Assembly: GCA_028278205.1 (NCBI GenBank)
Contig: JANQES010000021.1
Coordinates: forward strand, 1 to 36,093
Reading direction: 5' to 3'
Source: Rhodothermales bacterium
GTDB taxonomy: Bacteria > Bacteroidota > Rhodothermia > Rhodothermales > Bin80
Length of the DNA stretch: 36,093 nt
This document shows, piece after piece, positions 1-7,122 of the stretch. How positions within the stretch are numbered: position 1 is the stretch's first letter; every line of letters starts with the position of its first letter. The position numbers were made by a program, and so were the translations under genes. The notes beneath the pieces were generated by a model. That model was not told the DNA's origin. It saw nothing but the letters and a program-made list of their open reading frames with translations, and did no database searches.

Positions 1-357
1 CGGTGGATGGCGGCGAACGACGGCGTGCAGATCTTCCAGCCGGATCTGTTGTACTTCGGCGGGCTGATTCGTTCGATCAAGGTGGCGCGTATGGCCGAGG
101 CTGCGGGCAAGCTATGCACGCCGCACATGTCGGGGGCCGGTTTGGGCTCGCTCTACGTGCTGCACTACGCCTCGGCGGTGCCCAATGCGGGTCCGTTTCA
201 GGAATACAAGGGGGCGAACAAGGAGATTCCCTTCGAGAGTACATCCGTCTCGCTCGAAGCCCGCGATGGGCAGGTGCCGGTGCCGACGGGTCCGGGTCTG
301 GGCGTGCGGCTCGATCCCAACTGGATTGCGCAAAGCGAGGTTCTGGCACTGGTCTAG
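1..357 (+). CDS. Enolase-superfamily (mandelate racemase/muconate lactonizing) enzyme, 3' end
   Basis: The frame is open from the first base and only the last 118 or so codons are present. The residues FQPDLLYFGGLIRS, followed by an LCTPHMSG segment, match the end of the (beta/alpha)7-beta barrel and capping region of mandelate racemase/muconate lactonizing enzyme relatives. In that family the barrel binds Mg2+ and abstracts a proton alpha to a carboxylate. The tail GPGLGVRLDPNW is also typical: this group often ends with a PGLG-type segment before a short C-terminal strand. The metal ligands and the KxK catalytic pair would lie upstream of the window, so the substrate cannot be inferred; an acid-sugar dehydratase is a reasonable guess. 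Confidence 0.8.
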   Translation, partial: RWMAANDGVQIFQPDLLYFGGLIRSIKVARMAEAAGKLCTPHMSGAGLGSLYVLHYASAVPNAGPFQEYKGANKEIPFESTSVSLEARDGQVPVPTGPGLGVRLDPNWIAQSEVLALV

Positions 358-566
358 GCCACGTCATGGGCGGCGTTGTCAGCGAGTCGTGTGGTTCGGG
401 AGCGCATCCAAAGTCAAGATTCCGTTTCCATAATGACCGTTGTCCGGCGCAGGCAAGTCAGCGCAGGAGAGATCGTCCGAAACGCCAGCCTGATCCCAGG
501 CTGCCTGAAGAGCTATCCTCGCCACCTATAGCCTGAAGGCTGTTTTATCACGTTACGAGGATCGCT

Positions 567-1069
567 ATGAAAACCTTATCGCTTTTCCTGCTGAGCCTGT
601 CGCTGACGGTCCAGGTACAGGCTCAATCGGACGCCTGGCCGTGGGTCGAAGACGGGCCACAGGTCACCTCGATCCTCCTGATGGGGGATACCAACATCCA
701 GCTACGAGTTAAGCCGGAAGAAGCCTTCAAGTACGTGATGCCCACCCTGCAAGCCGCCGACCTGCGCATCCTCAACCTGGAAGGCCCTTTTGCCGGAGCG
801 TCCACGGAACCGCTTAAGCCGGACATCCCCCATAAAGACTGGCAGCATTCCGAGAAGGGTTGCTGGTGCGGCTGGCAGTCAAAAACATGACGCTTCATTC
901 GGTCTCTCTCGTGCCGACGTGGCGAGAAGATGATAACTTTGTGCGGCTCTACGACCCGAACGAGGATAAAGGCCGCGAGCTTTACGGCTATCTAAAATCC
1001 GTCAATGAAGGCGGGGCCGACCTGAAGCTGGTGGGCAAAGAAATCGTTATTGAGACGATGAGCCATTAA
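567..1069 (+). pseudogene. CapA-family (poly-gamma-glutamate biosynthesis-like) protein, internally deleted
   Basis: The first frame starts at 567 with a signal peptide (MKTLSLFLLSLSLTVQVQAQ). It continues into the N-terminus of a CapA-type metallophosphatase-like domain, recognisable by ILLMGDTNIQ and LRILNLEGPFAG. It then runs out of frame near 855 and stops at 890. A second frame, readable from about 851 to 1069, carries what looks like the C-terminus of the same family (LLVRLAVKN, then VPTWREDDNFVRLYDP and VNEGGADLKLVGKEIVIE). The pieces meet within about 10 bp, so roughly 200 or more central codons have been lost together with a change of frame. CapA proteins usually run to 350-400 residues and this locus could encode only about 165. 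I infer a decayed gene. A sequencing error cannot explain so large a gap. Confidence 0.7.
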
Positions 1070-1304
1070 GAGACTGTCCATGGGGACCGGAAGCTGTGTA
1101 GTCCTCAATTCTGAGCATCGCGTTGCTGCATCGAAGCTCTGCCGCCTTGGGCAGCTTTTCATTTCAAAGTAACAAGGTGGCGCTGACAGCGCAAACCGGC
1201 AAAAGCCCGAAGAGTCTATCCGTACAAGGTGCGAGGGAGCCATGTGCGCATGGATGTGTACGACGAGGATGATGAATCAATTTCCTTAACCCAATAGAAA
1301 ATAT

Positions 1305-1344
1305 AAAACCCCTAAGTCTTTTCTTGTCGAGACTTAGGGGTTTT
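1305..1344 (-). terminator. Intrinsic terminator of tRNA-Leu
   Basis: A stem made of AAAACCCCTAAGTCT and its complement AGACTTAGGGGTTTT closes a short loop. Read on the minus strand it lies a few bases after the 3' end of tRNA-Leu and is followed by a T-rich stretch (TTTTATATTTT). This is the expected position and form of a rho-independent terminator. Confidence 0.8.
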
Positions 1345-1351
1345 GTAGAGG

Positions 1352-1435
1352 TGCCCGGGACTGGAGTCGAACCAGCACGCCCAGAAGGGCACTGCCCCCT
1401 CAAGACAGCGCGTCTACCAATTCCGCCACCCGGGC
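1352..1435 (-). tRNA. tRNA-Leu (GAG)
   Basis: On the minus strand the gene begins GCCCGGGTGGCGGAATTGG and ends CCCGGGC plus discriminator A. The 7-bp acceptor stem is perfect. The anticodon arm CTGTC-TTGAGGG-GGCAG places GAG at positions 34-36. A long variable arm (TGCCCTTCTGGGCG) and the TTCGACT T-loop fit a type II leucine tRNA. CCA is not encoded. Confidence 0.95.
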
Positions 1436-1447
1436 AAGGCTTTTTCT

Positions 1448-1530
1448 ATTTTGGATTTGCGATTGCGGATTTTGGATTGTTTTTGCATAGCGTCGTCGCC
1501 TCATGAATCCAAAATCAAAAATCCAAAATT
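1448..1530. repeat. Word-repeat inverted repeat, GGATTTT class, between two tRNA genes
   Basis: The left arm (about 1448-1479) reiterates ATTTTGGATT and GCGGATT words. The right arm (about 1506-1530) reiterates the complement, AATCCAAAAT. The arms are imperfectly complementary and flank a 26-nt unique centre. They occupy nearly the whole spacer between tRNA-Leu and tRNA-Lys. Confidence 0.75.
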
Positions 1531-1536
1531 GGAACG

Positions 1537-2032
1537 TGATCCCGCCAGGGCTCGAACCTGGGACCCTCTGATTAACCTACCACACCAGCTTTCACTGGCC
1601 GCCCGAAGGCGTTGTAGTCTGGACCATCTCTTCACCCGTCCCGGCGTGCCGGGGATAGGGTGGGCTGCGTATGGCCTCTGAGGGCTCTCTTGAAATCCAT
1701 GTAGTCGCGCCAGACGTGGACCTTTTTCTTTTGGCCGTTTCTGGCGGGGTCTACACGAATCGAGAAAGTTGTGCCAACTCTCCGAGACTGCCGGATTGTT
1801 TGGTGTGCATACGACCTCCTGTGTTGTCACCCGACACGAGGCGCTTGCAGACCGTCCGACGTGCTTTCAAGGTTGCCTGCTGATAACCCATCTATCCCTG
1901 AAATTTTTACGCGTGACATCGTATTCAGGGCTTTAGGGTGTCCCAGCATACAGCAGCCTCCACTCACGCAGTTCCCCGCGTGAGGCTCCGTGTTGTTGAA
2001 GTCAGATGCTCTGCCAACTGAGCTACGGGATC
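1537..2032 (-). tRNA. tRNA-Lys (UUU), split by a group I-like intron
   Basis: On the minus strand the 5' exon (1999-2032, 34 nt) runs from GATCCCGTAGCTCAG to TCTGACTT. The 3' exon (1537-1575, 39 nt) runs from TTAATCAGAGGGTC to GGCGGGATCA. Joined, they give a 73-nt type I tRNA with a perfect acceptor stem (GATCCCG/CGGGATC), anticodon arm TCTGA-CTTTTAA-TCAGA, a 5-nt variable loop and T-loop TTCGAGC. The anticodon is UUU and the product is tRNA-Lys. The exon junction falls between anticodon bases 34 and 35. The exon sequence fixes the boundaries, because no other join restores a 7-nt loop. CCA is not encoded. A tRNA-Leu(UAA) reading is excluded by the short variable loop. Confidence 0.9.
1576..1998 (-). 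other. Group I-like self-splicing intron in the tRNA-Lys anticodon (423 nt)
   Basis: The interruption follows a U at the end of the 5' exon and ends in G, the group I rule. The 3' part reads GACGGGTGAAGAGATGGTCC, then AACGCC and GTGAAAGCTGG. This resembles the 3' end of the cyanobacterial tRNA-Leu(UAA) group I intron as I remember it. A candidate P7 guanosine-binding helix pairs GACTA (1702-1706) with TGGTC (1622-1626). The segment GGGTTATCAGCAGGCAACC resembles the P4/J region of group I cores. GAGT near the 5' end can pair with exon ACTT, giving the conserved U-G wobble at the splice site, though it competes with a P2-like stem. The element is longer than the roughly 250-300-nt tRNA-Leu introns, mainly through a peripheral insertion around 1720-1850. 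No intact endonuclease frame is visible. Confidence 0.8.
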
Positions 2033-2144
2033 ATTCTGTCATAGAACCAGAAAAAGGAAAACGAAGATAGGGCCGTTCCGGTTCCTGCGCAAGCCGCCGG
2101 ACGGCTCCGGCTTTTGAAGTCTCGGTAGAGAATGACGGGTTTCC

Positions 2145-2204
2145 GGTTCAAAGTTCAAGGTTGATTCCAGAGAAACCATGAACCTTGAACCCTCACCCCG
2201 AACC
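2145..2204. repeat. Word-repeat inverted repeat, GGTTCAAG class
   Basis: The left arm, GGTTCAAAGTTCAAGGTT (2145-2162), opposes the right arm, AACCATGAACCTTGAACC (2174-2191). Further CGAACCC words reach into the last codons of the pyrophosphatase gene, so its stop codon lies inside the repeat. Confidence 0.7.
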
Positions 2205-2597
2205 CCACAACGCGTGCATCGGCTGGCGCAGCGCGAGGGTGCCTTCCATGCGGCGCCGGTCGAAGTTGATGAAGCCGTTGGCGAGGTAGATCTCTTCGGG
2301 CGTGCAGTTGTAGAGCAGCTTGATCTCGCGGTCGCCGCGTCCATAATCGATGGTCATCAACAACCCGACGAGGCCGCTCTCGGCGGTGCCGACGAAGACG
2401 TCCACCTCGTCGCCGTCCGTGCTCGTGGTGTTGTTGACGTAGCCGTAGTTGATCGGGTAGATGATCTCCGGGTAGTTCGGATGAGGCGTGCGATAAGGCC
2501 GGTCGAGGGTGATGCCGTTTTCGCGGATGAGCCGTTCCCAGCCGGCCCAGTTGAACTGCGCGGAAACGAGGTGACGGAGTGACGACGTTGTGCCCAT
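2193..2597 (-). CDS. Short inorganic pyrophosphatase family protein
   Basis: The 134-residue product contains YPINYGYVNNTTSTDGDEVD. This matches the core signature of soluble family I pyrophosphatases, in which YGY is followed by the metal-binding DGDxxDV aspartates; the family hydrolyses PPi to two phosphates with Mg2+. The protein is shorter than classical family I enzymes (about 165-180 residues) and ends soon after an NGFINFD and MHALW segment, so it belongs to a compact relative. I chose the ATG at 2597; an upstream start is possible. The last codons (W-G-S-G) lie within the GGTTC word repeat of the spacer. Activity on PPi is likely but not certain, because the C-terminal part of the usual fold is absent. 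Confidence 0.75.
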   Translation of the reverse strand: MGTTSSLRHLVSAQFNWAGWERLIRENGITLDRPYRTPHPNYPEIIYPINYGYVNNTTSTDGDEVDVFVGTAESGLVGLLMTIDYGRGDREIKLLYNCTPEEIYLANGFINFDRRRMEGTLALRQPMHALWGSG

Positions 2598-2713
2598 AAA
2601 AGTCGATAGCGGTCAACACCAGGGATGGCTATATTGCTTCGGTATAGGGTGAGTGTTCACACGCCCTACTTAAGCCGAAATAAGTCCTTCCAAAGAAAAG
2701 AACGATCCAGATC

Positions 2714-5665
2714 GTGAAATCGACCTTGCTGACGCTGGTGCTGATCGTTGTGTTTCCAGCGGTAGTTTATGCGCAGGGCGTCTGCGATCCGGCAGAGGCC
2801 GAAGCCGTCCTCGACGCGAACAACGTGCGCGCCAACATCTTCAACAACGGCATGCTCTTCTGGCGAGGGGGACGCGCTACCTACGAGGTGCCCAAAGACG
2901 AGGGCACCAGCGCCATGTTTACGGCGGGCCTCTGGGCCGGTGGGTTCGTTGGCGACGACCTCCGCGTGGCGGCAGCCCGGTACTCCGACTATCAATTCTG
3001 GCCCGGCCCCTTAACCGAAAGCGGCGCGCCGCCTGCCGATTGCTCGGCCTTCGACCGCATCTATTCGCTGCGCCTGCGCGACCTGCTCGACTATGACGTC
3101 ACGGGGGTGGCTCGCCCCGATCTGGCGGACTGGCCCTGGCACCTCGGCGCACCCGTCATCGACGGCGACGGCGACCCGGACAATTACAACCTCGAAGGCG
3201 GAGACCGGCCTGAAATCCGCGGGCATCAGACGCTCTGGTGGGTGATGAACGATGCCGGCAACACCCACACAGCGCCCGGCTCCAACTCGTCGCCCATCAA
3301 ACTAGAGGTGCAGGCGATGGCTTTTGCCGCGCGCCGCGACGGACCCCTCAACGACGCCACGTTCTATCGATATAAACTTATCTACCGGGGCTTCCAACCG
3401 CTCGACAGCGCCTACGTGACGTTCTTCGCCGATGCCGATCTGGGCAATGCCAACGACGACTATGTGGGTTCGGACACGACGCGCGATCTCGGCTTCATCT
3501 ACAATGCCGACGATGACGACGAAGGCATCCGGGGCTACGGCGAGAACCCGCCGGCGCTGGGCGCGCGTCTGGTGAAAGGACCCCTGGCCGATATCGACGG
3601 AAAAGACAACGACGACGACGGCGCCATCGACGAGGCTGGGGAACGCCTCGGCATGACGGCCTTCTTCGGCTATGCAGACGGCGGCATCAATCCCACCGAT
3701 CCCGCCAATGCGCGTCAGTATTACAACTACATGCGCGCCCGGCGACTCAACGGCCGGCGCGTGACCGTCGGCGGCGACGGGCGCACTTTTTCCGACGAAC
3801 CGACCAATTTCATGTTTCCGGGCGATCCGGCGACGTTCTCCTTCTGGTCTGAAGTCAACGCCGACGGCGACAGCACGGCCCGCCCGCCCGGCGATAAGCG
3901 GTTGATCGTTTCGTCGGGGCCGTTTACCATGCAACCGGGCGATGAACAGGAGGTGGTCTTTGCCCTCGTGTGGGCGCGCGGGGCCGATCATCTGGCCTCG
4001 GTGACGGCGATGAAACAGGCTGCCACGACGGTCCGGGCTGCCTTCGAGACGGAATTCGACGGCGCTCTGCCCGATGCCCCTGCGGAGGCCGTTCGCCTCG
4101 GCTCGCCGGCTGAGGGCGCCGCCGGCCAGCCTGTCAACCCGACCTTGCACTGGGAGGCCGCCGCCGGCGCTGACGAATACCTGATTCAACTCGCCACAGA
4201 CGAGGCGTTCACGGAGGCTGCGCAGCATCAATTTTCGAACATCACGTCGCTGCGCGTGGAGGATCTCGACGAAGAGACGACCTACTACTGGCGCGTCCGG
4301 AGTGGCAACATCAGCGGCTTTGGTCCCTGGTCTGAGGTCAGGCGTTTCTCGACGTCAAAGGATCTGCTCATCCAGGGCGACGTGCTGCGCTTCGACGAGG
4401 GCACGCCTGTTTTTGTGGAAATCGCCGGTCCCGTCGGCGCCGATCCGTGCGGCGCCGACGCCACCGACACCGGCGGATGTGAGGAAGCCGGCGGCAACAA
4501 CGTCTGGTTCTCTACCAACGGCACCGGCGACTATTCCCTGGCGATACCCGTCGTGGCGGAGGGGCCTGAAACCAGCCTCGGCGCCTACGCGCCCAACGAT
4601 TTTGAAATCCGGGTGACGGAGGAAGGCTCCTACGCCTATCACCTCTTCACCAGCGGCAGCGCCCTCCAGGTGCCGTTCGAAGTGTGGGACATCGGCCCGA
4701 CCGGCCCGTTCAACCAGAACGACCCCACCGACGACGTCCGGCTGATCCCGGTGCTCTTTTCCGATTCGCTTACGCCCTGGGGCGAGTGCTCTTTCGGGTA
4801 TGACGAGGGTTTTTTTGAAGGGCGCCGCTTTTCAGACCGGCTCTATGCCTACTATCCCGCCGAAGGCTTCACCTACGATGACTATGCTGCTTTTATCGAG
4901 CCGCTCGTGGAGGCTGATTTCGATGACTGCCCCGACCATCCGGTTACGGAGGCGGCGACGGGCTTTATCGAGACCGGCCAACGACCTCTCCAGCGTATCG
5001 TCTTTGTGGATGACACCGGCGGGGCCAAAGATGTGGAAGATCTGACAGGCACCGTCATTCGCTTTTACACCACCGACATCCCCATTTCGCCGCCGTTGCC
5101 GTCGGCGCCCGTCAACCGCGCCCTCGGCCTTCCCGAAACCGTCGCGCTCTGGTGGAACGTGCCGCCCACGGCGCAGGCCTTTCACCTGCAAGTCGGCAAC
5201 GGCGATTTCTCGTCACTTTTAGTCGATGACAACCCCCTCGTGTTGCCGACCTTCACGCTCACCAATCTCCCCGGCGACGGCAGCTATTACTGGCGGCTCC
5301 GGGCGCAGAACGCGTTCGGCGTCTGGAGCGATTGGTCGGCGGTCTGGGCCTTCACTGTGGGCGCCGCCACCGCCGTCGAAGACGCCGAGACCGGCATTCC
5401 CACCACGTTTCGCCTCGGCCCGAACTACCCCAACCCGTTCAATCCTTCGACGACGATCCGCTTCGGCGTGCCCACGGCCAGCGACGTCCGGGTGACGGTC
5501 TACGACGTGCTGGGCCGCCGCGTGGCGACGCTGGTCGAAGAGCGTCTCGGCGCGGGCTGGCACACGGCGTCGTGGGAGGCGCAGGGCCTCAGCAGCGGCG
5601 TCTATTTCTATCAGCTTGAAGCGGAGGGCTATCGAGAGTCGCGGGCGATGCTGTTGGTTCGATAG
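2714..5665 (+). CDS. Large secreted protein with fibronectin-III-like domains and T9SS sorting domain
   Basis: The 983-residue product starts at a GTG and has a clear signal peptide (MKSTLLTLVLIVVFPAVVYA, cut before Q). Residues 25-430 form a region I do not recognise. It contains acidic calcium-type loops (DGDGDPDN near 157 and DIDGKDNDDDGAIDEAG near 293), resembling surface proteins with dockerin- or thrombospondin-like repeats. Two fibronectin-III-like modules follow, at about 443-545 (YYWRVRSGN) and 795-875 (YYWRLRAQN). The last 85 or so residues form a T9SS type A sorting domain, with NYPNPFNPSTTI, VYDVLGRRVATL and GVYFYQLEAEG. It should be exported by Sec, moved across the outer membrane by T9SS and anchored or released there. 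It stands alone on the plus strand. The enzymatic role, if any, is unknown. Confidence 0.85.
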   Translation: MKSTLLTLVLIVVFPAVVYAQGVCDPAEAEAVLDANNVRANIFNNGMLFWRGGRATYEVPKDEGTSAMFTAGLWAGGFVGDDLRVAAARYSDYQFWPGPLTESGAPPADCSAFDRIYSLRLRDLLDYDVTGVARPDLADWPWHLGAPVIDGDGDPDNYNLEGGDRPEIRGHQTLWWVMNDAGNTHTAPGSNSSPIKLEVQAMAFAARRDGPLNDATFYRYKLIYRGFQPLDSAYVTFFADADLGNANDDYVGSDTTRDLGFIYNADDDDEGIRGYGENPPALGARLVKGPLADIDGKDNDDDGAIDEAGERLGMTAFFGYADGGINPTDPANARQYYNYMRARRLNGRRVTVGGDGRTFSDEPTNFMFPGDPATFSFWSEVNADGDSTARPPGDKRLIVSSGPFTMQPGDEQEVVFALVWARGADHLASVTAMKQAATTVRAAFETEFDGALPDAPAEAVRLGSPAEGAAGQPVNPTLHWEAAAGADEYLIQLATDEAFTEAAQHQFSNITSLRVEDLDEETTYYWRVRSGNISGFGPWSEVRRFSTSKDLLIQGDVLRFDEGTPVFVEIAGPVGADPCGADATDTGGCEEAGGNNVWFSTNGTGDYSLAIPVVAEGPETSLGAYAPNDFEIRVTEEGSYAYHLFTSGSALQVPFEVWDIGPTGPFNQNDPTDDVRLIPVLFSDSLTPWGECSFGYDEGFFEGRRFSDRLYAYYPAEGFTYDDYAAFIEPLVEADFDDCPDHPVTEAATGFIETGQRPLQRIVFVDDTGGAKDVEDLTGTVIRFYTTDIPISPPLPSAPVNRALGLPETVALWWNVPPTAQAFHLQVGNGDFSSLLVDDNPLVLPTFTLTNLPGDGSYYWRLRAQNAFGVWSDWSAVWAFTVGAATAVEDAETGIPTTFRLGPNYPNPFNPSTTIRFGVPTASDVRVTVYDVLGRRVATLVEERLGAGWHTASWEAQGLSSGVYFYQLEAEGYRESRAMLLVR

Positions 5666-5694
5666 GATTGGAAACCTCTGATTTGCAACGGAAA

Positions 5695-6039
5695 CTATAA
5701 GCCTAAAAGCAAGCGCAGCCGATACTCAACGTGTTCCATTGTGTTCAGCGTCACGGCTCCCAACCGCTTGATAAGACGCCTCTGGGAAATCGACCGAACG
5801 TCTTCACATTTGATAAAACTGCGAAGCCTGAGTCCACCTTCTGGCGGCATCACTTCAACGTGAGAGGGAAACCTCTTTTCAACGGAAGTCAAAGGAACGA
5901 CGATGACTTGCCCCAGCGGTCCATGGTTCATGCCATCGTCTGAGACAATCAGGCATGGACGCGTGCCTCCTTGTTCGTGACCCACAGAGGGATCCAGATT
6001 GGCGAGCCAGATTTCTGTTCTACTTGGTTTGGTAGGCAT
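5695..6039 (-). CDS. MazF/PemK-type toxin endoribonuclease
   Basis: The 114-residue protein begins RTEIWLANLDPSVGHEQGGTR and contains RPCLIVSDD and VIVVPLTS, the standard beta-barrel strands of MazF/PemK/Kid toxins that cleave mRNA. The start at 6039 (MPTKPSRTEIW) is preferred over the upstream ATG at 6054; either overlaps the antitoxin gene. Overlap with the preceding gene on the same strand fits translational coupling. Full length for the family, with no sign of decay. Confidence 0.9.
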   Translation of the reverse strand: MPTKPSRTEIWLANLDPSVGHEQGGTRPCLIVSDDGMNHGPLGQVIVVPLTSVEKRFPSHVEVMPPEGGLRLRSFIKCEDVRSISQRRLIKRLGAVTLNTMEHVEYRLRLLLGL

Positions 6040-6286
6040 CGTTTTCGAGTCCATCCGCGAGCGTGCCTTCCCATAAACGACGTTCTTCTAGCTCTTGCTG
6101 CCAGAGATCCGGGTGTTCTTTTTGCAGGCGATGCACTGAGGCGTTGAGTTGCTCGAAGAACATCTGGCGTCGATACAGGTCAATCGCTTTTTCAAGCACT
6201 TTCTGCATAGATTCCCCGGACTGCTGCGCCAGATCGCGTAGCTCCTGACGGGCTTTGTCACTGATTCTCACCGTTACGCTCGCCAT
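6020..6286 (-). CDS. Ribbon-helix-helix antitoxin of the MazF pair
   Basis: The 88-residue protein begins MASVTVRISDKARQELRDLA, a beta-strand followed by helices typical of ribbon-helix-helix DNA-binding antitoxins. The C-terminal half (LQKEHPDLWQQELEERRLWE) is a charged helix that would bind and block the toxin. It lies directly upstream of the MazF-like gene and overlaps it by about 20 bp. Such antitoxins usually repress their own promoter. A short palindromic ATACTGTAT-type stretch just upstream (around 6306-6320) is a possible operator, on weak evidence. Confidence 0.85.
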   Translation of the reverse strand: MASVTVRISDKARQELRDLAQQSGESMQKVLEKAIDLYRRQMFFEQLNASVHRLQKEHPDLWQQELEERRLWEGTLADGLENDAYQTK

Positions 6287-6384
6287 GGTTGTCTATTGTT
6301 TTGATCCACAATACTGTATACAAGAGCGTGTAACGATCAGTAGAAATGCGTGTTTCCCTTACCGCCATTTGTGGTGATAAACAA

Positions 6385-7077
6385 CTACAATACCGCATCA
6401 TCATCGGACGCTGTGTAGACGGGAGTCTGTTCGCCGACGGCCCAGCGAATCGTTTCAGCCGTGGCCTTGCCGATGCCTGAGGTGGAGGCTAATTCTTCGA
6501 TGCTGGCTGTGAGAGCGGCTTCGATACTGCCAAACCGTTCCAGCAACCGGCGTGCTCGCTTCGGGCCGATGCCGGGGAGGCCTTGCAGGATGTGCAGTTG
6601 GGTTTTGCGTTTGCCTTTCGGACGCCCGGCGGGCAGCGGGCGCTGGAGGGCCTCTTGCCGCGAAGCATCGCCGAGGGCGCGAAGTTGCCGGGCGGCGTAG
6701 CGCATCAGGCGCGCACTTTCTGCGGCATCGCGGGCGCGCAAGAGCGGAATGCCCAGCAAGACGGTGATGCTGACCAGGGCTCCCTGGATGGCTTCGCGGC
6801 GCATCCTGAGACCGGCGAGGTCACGCGTGGTGCCTTCGAGAATCAACACGCCGCGCATCGGCGCAGCCGCCAACTGACAGGCTTGACGCAACAACCGCCC
6901 GTCTTTGAGCGATGCAGCCAGATCGATCAGTGTCTTGCGCTCGAACAACAGACGCCCGTCCCATGCATAATCCCCAAGCGGCAGGCGCTCCACCGTGAGA
7001 TCCACCCCATCCATCGCCTCCAGCGCCTTCACCGTCCCGCTGCCAACTTCGCGATCATCCACAACCACACGAAACAT
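6385..7077 (-). CDS. XPF/ERCC4-type nuclease with C-terminal (HhH)2 domain
   Basis: The 230-residue protein begins VVVDDREVGSG and carries LLFERKTLIDLAASL. Together these give the metal-binding DxRE...ERKxxxD catalytic motif of the ERCC4 nuclease fold, which cuts branched or flap DNA next to duplex. Residues about 160-215 (LQGLPGIGPKRARRLLERFG, then ASTSGIGKATAETIRW) form two helix-hairpin-helix motifs that bind DNA. This order matches the nuclease half of archaeal XPF/Hef and eukaryotic Mus81/XPF, without the helicase. It lies 41 bp after aspS, behind a strong hairpin. The role is likely DNA repair or replication-fork processing. ERCC4 nucleases are a minority feature in bacteria. Confidence 0.85.
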   Translation of the reverse strand: MFRVVVDDREVGSGTVKALEAMDGVDLTVERLPLGDYAWDGRLLFERKTLIDLAASLKDGRLLRQACQLAAAPMRGVLILEGTTRDLAGLRMRREAIQGALVSITVLLGIPLLRARDAAESARLMRYAARQLRALGDASRQEALQRPLPAGRPKGKRKTQLHILQGLPGIGPKRARRLLERFGSIEAALTASIEELASTSGIGKATAETIRWAVGEQTPVYTASDDDAVL

Positions 7078-7091
7078 GGCGAATACCGATT

Positions 7092-7122
7092 TTAGATTTT
7101 TCGGCCCCGCCGAAAAATCTAA
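7092..7122 (-). terminator. Perfect 14-bp hairpin over the aspS stop codon
   Basis: TTAGATTTTTCGGC (7092-7105) and its exact complement GCCGAAAAATCTAA (7109-7122) surround a 3-nt loop. The aspS stop codon (7119-7121) lies inside the right arm. On the minus strand the stem ends in T-rich sequence, so it can act as an intrinsic terminator or attenuator between aspS and the ERCC4 nuclease gene. Confidence 0.7.

Noticed and set aside
1501..1830. A 109-codon minus-strand frame inside the intron as a possible homing endonuclease
   Set aside because: It shows no LAGLIDADG, HNH or GIY-YIG motif and runs through conserved intron core and exon; an AGGAGG before an ATG near 1805 leads to only 19 codons.
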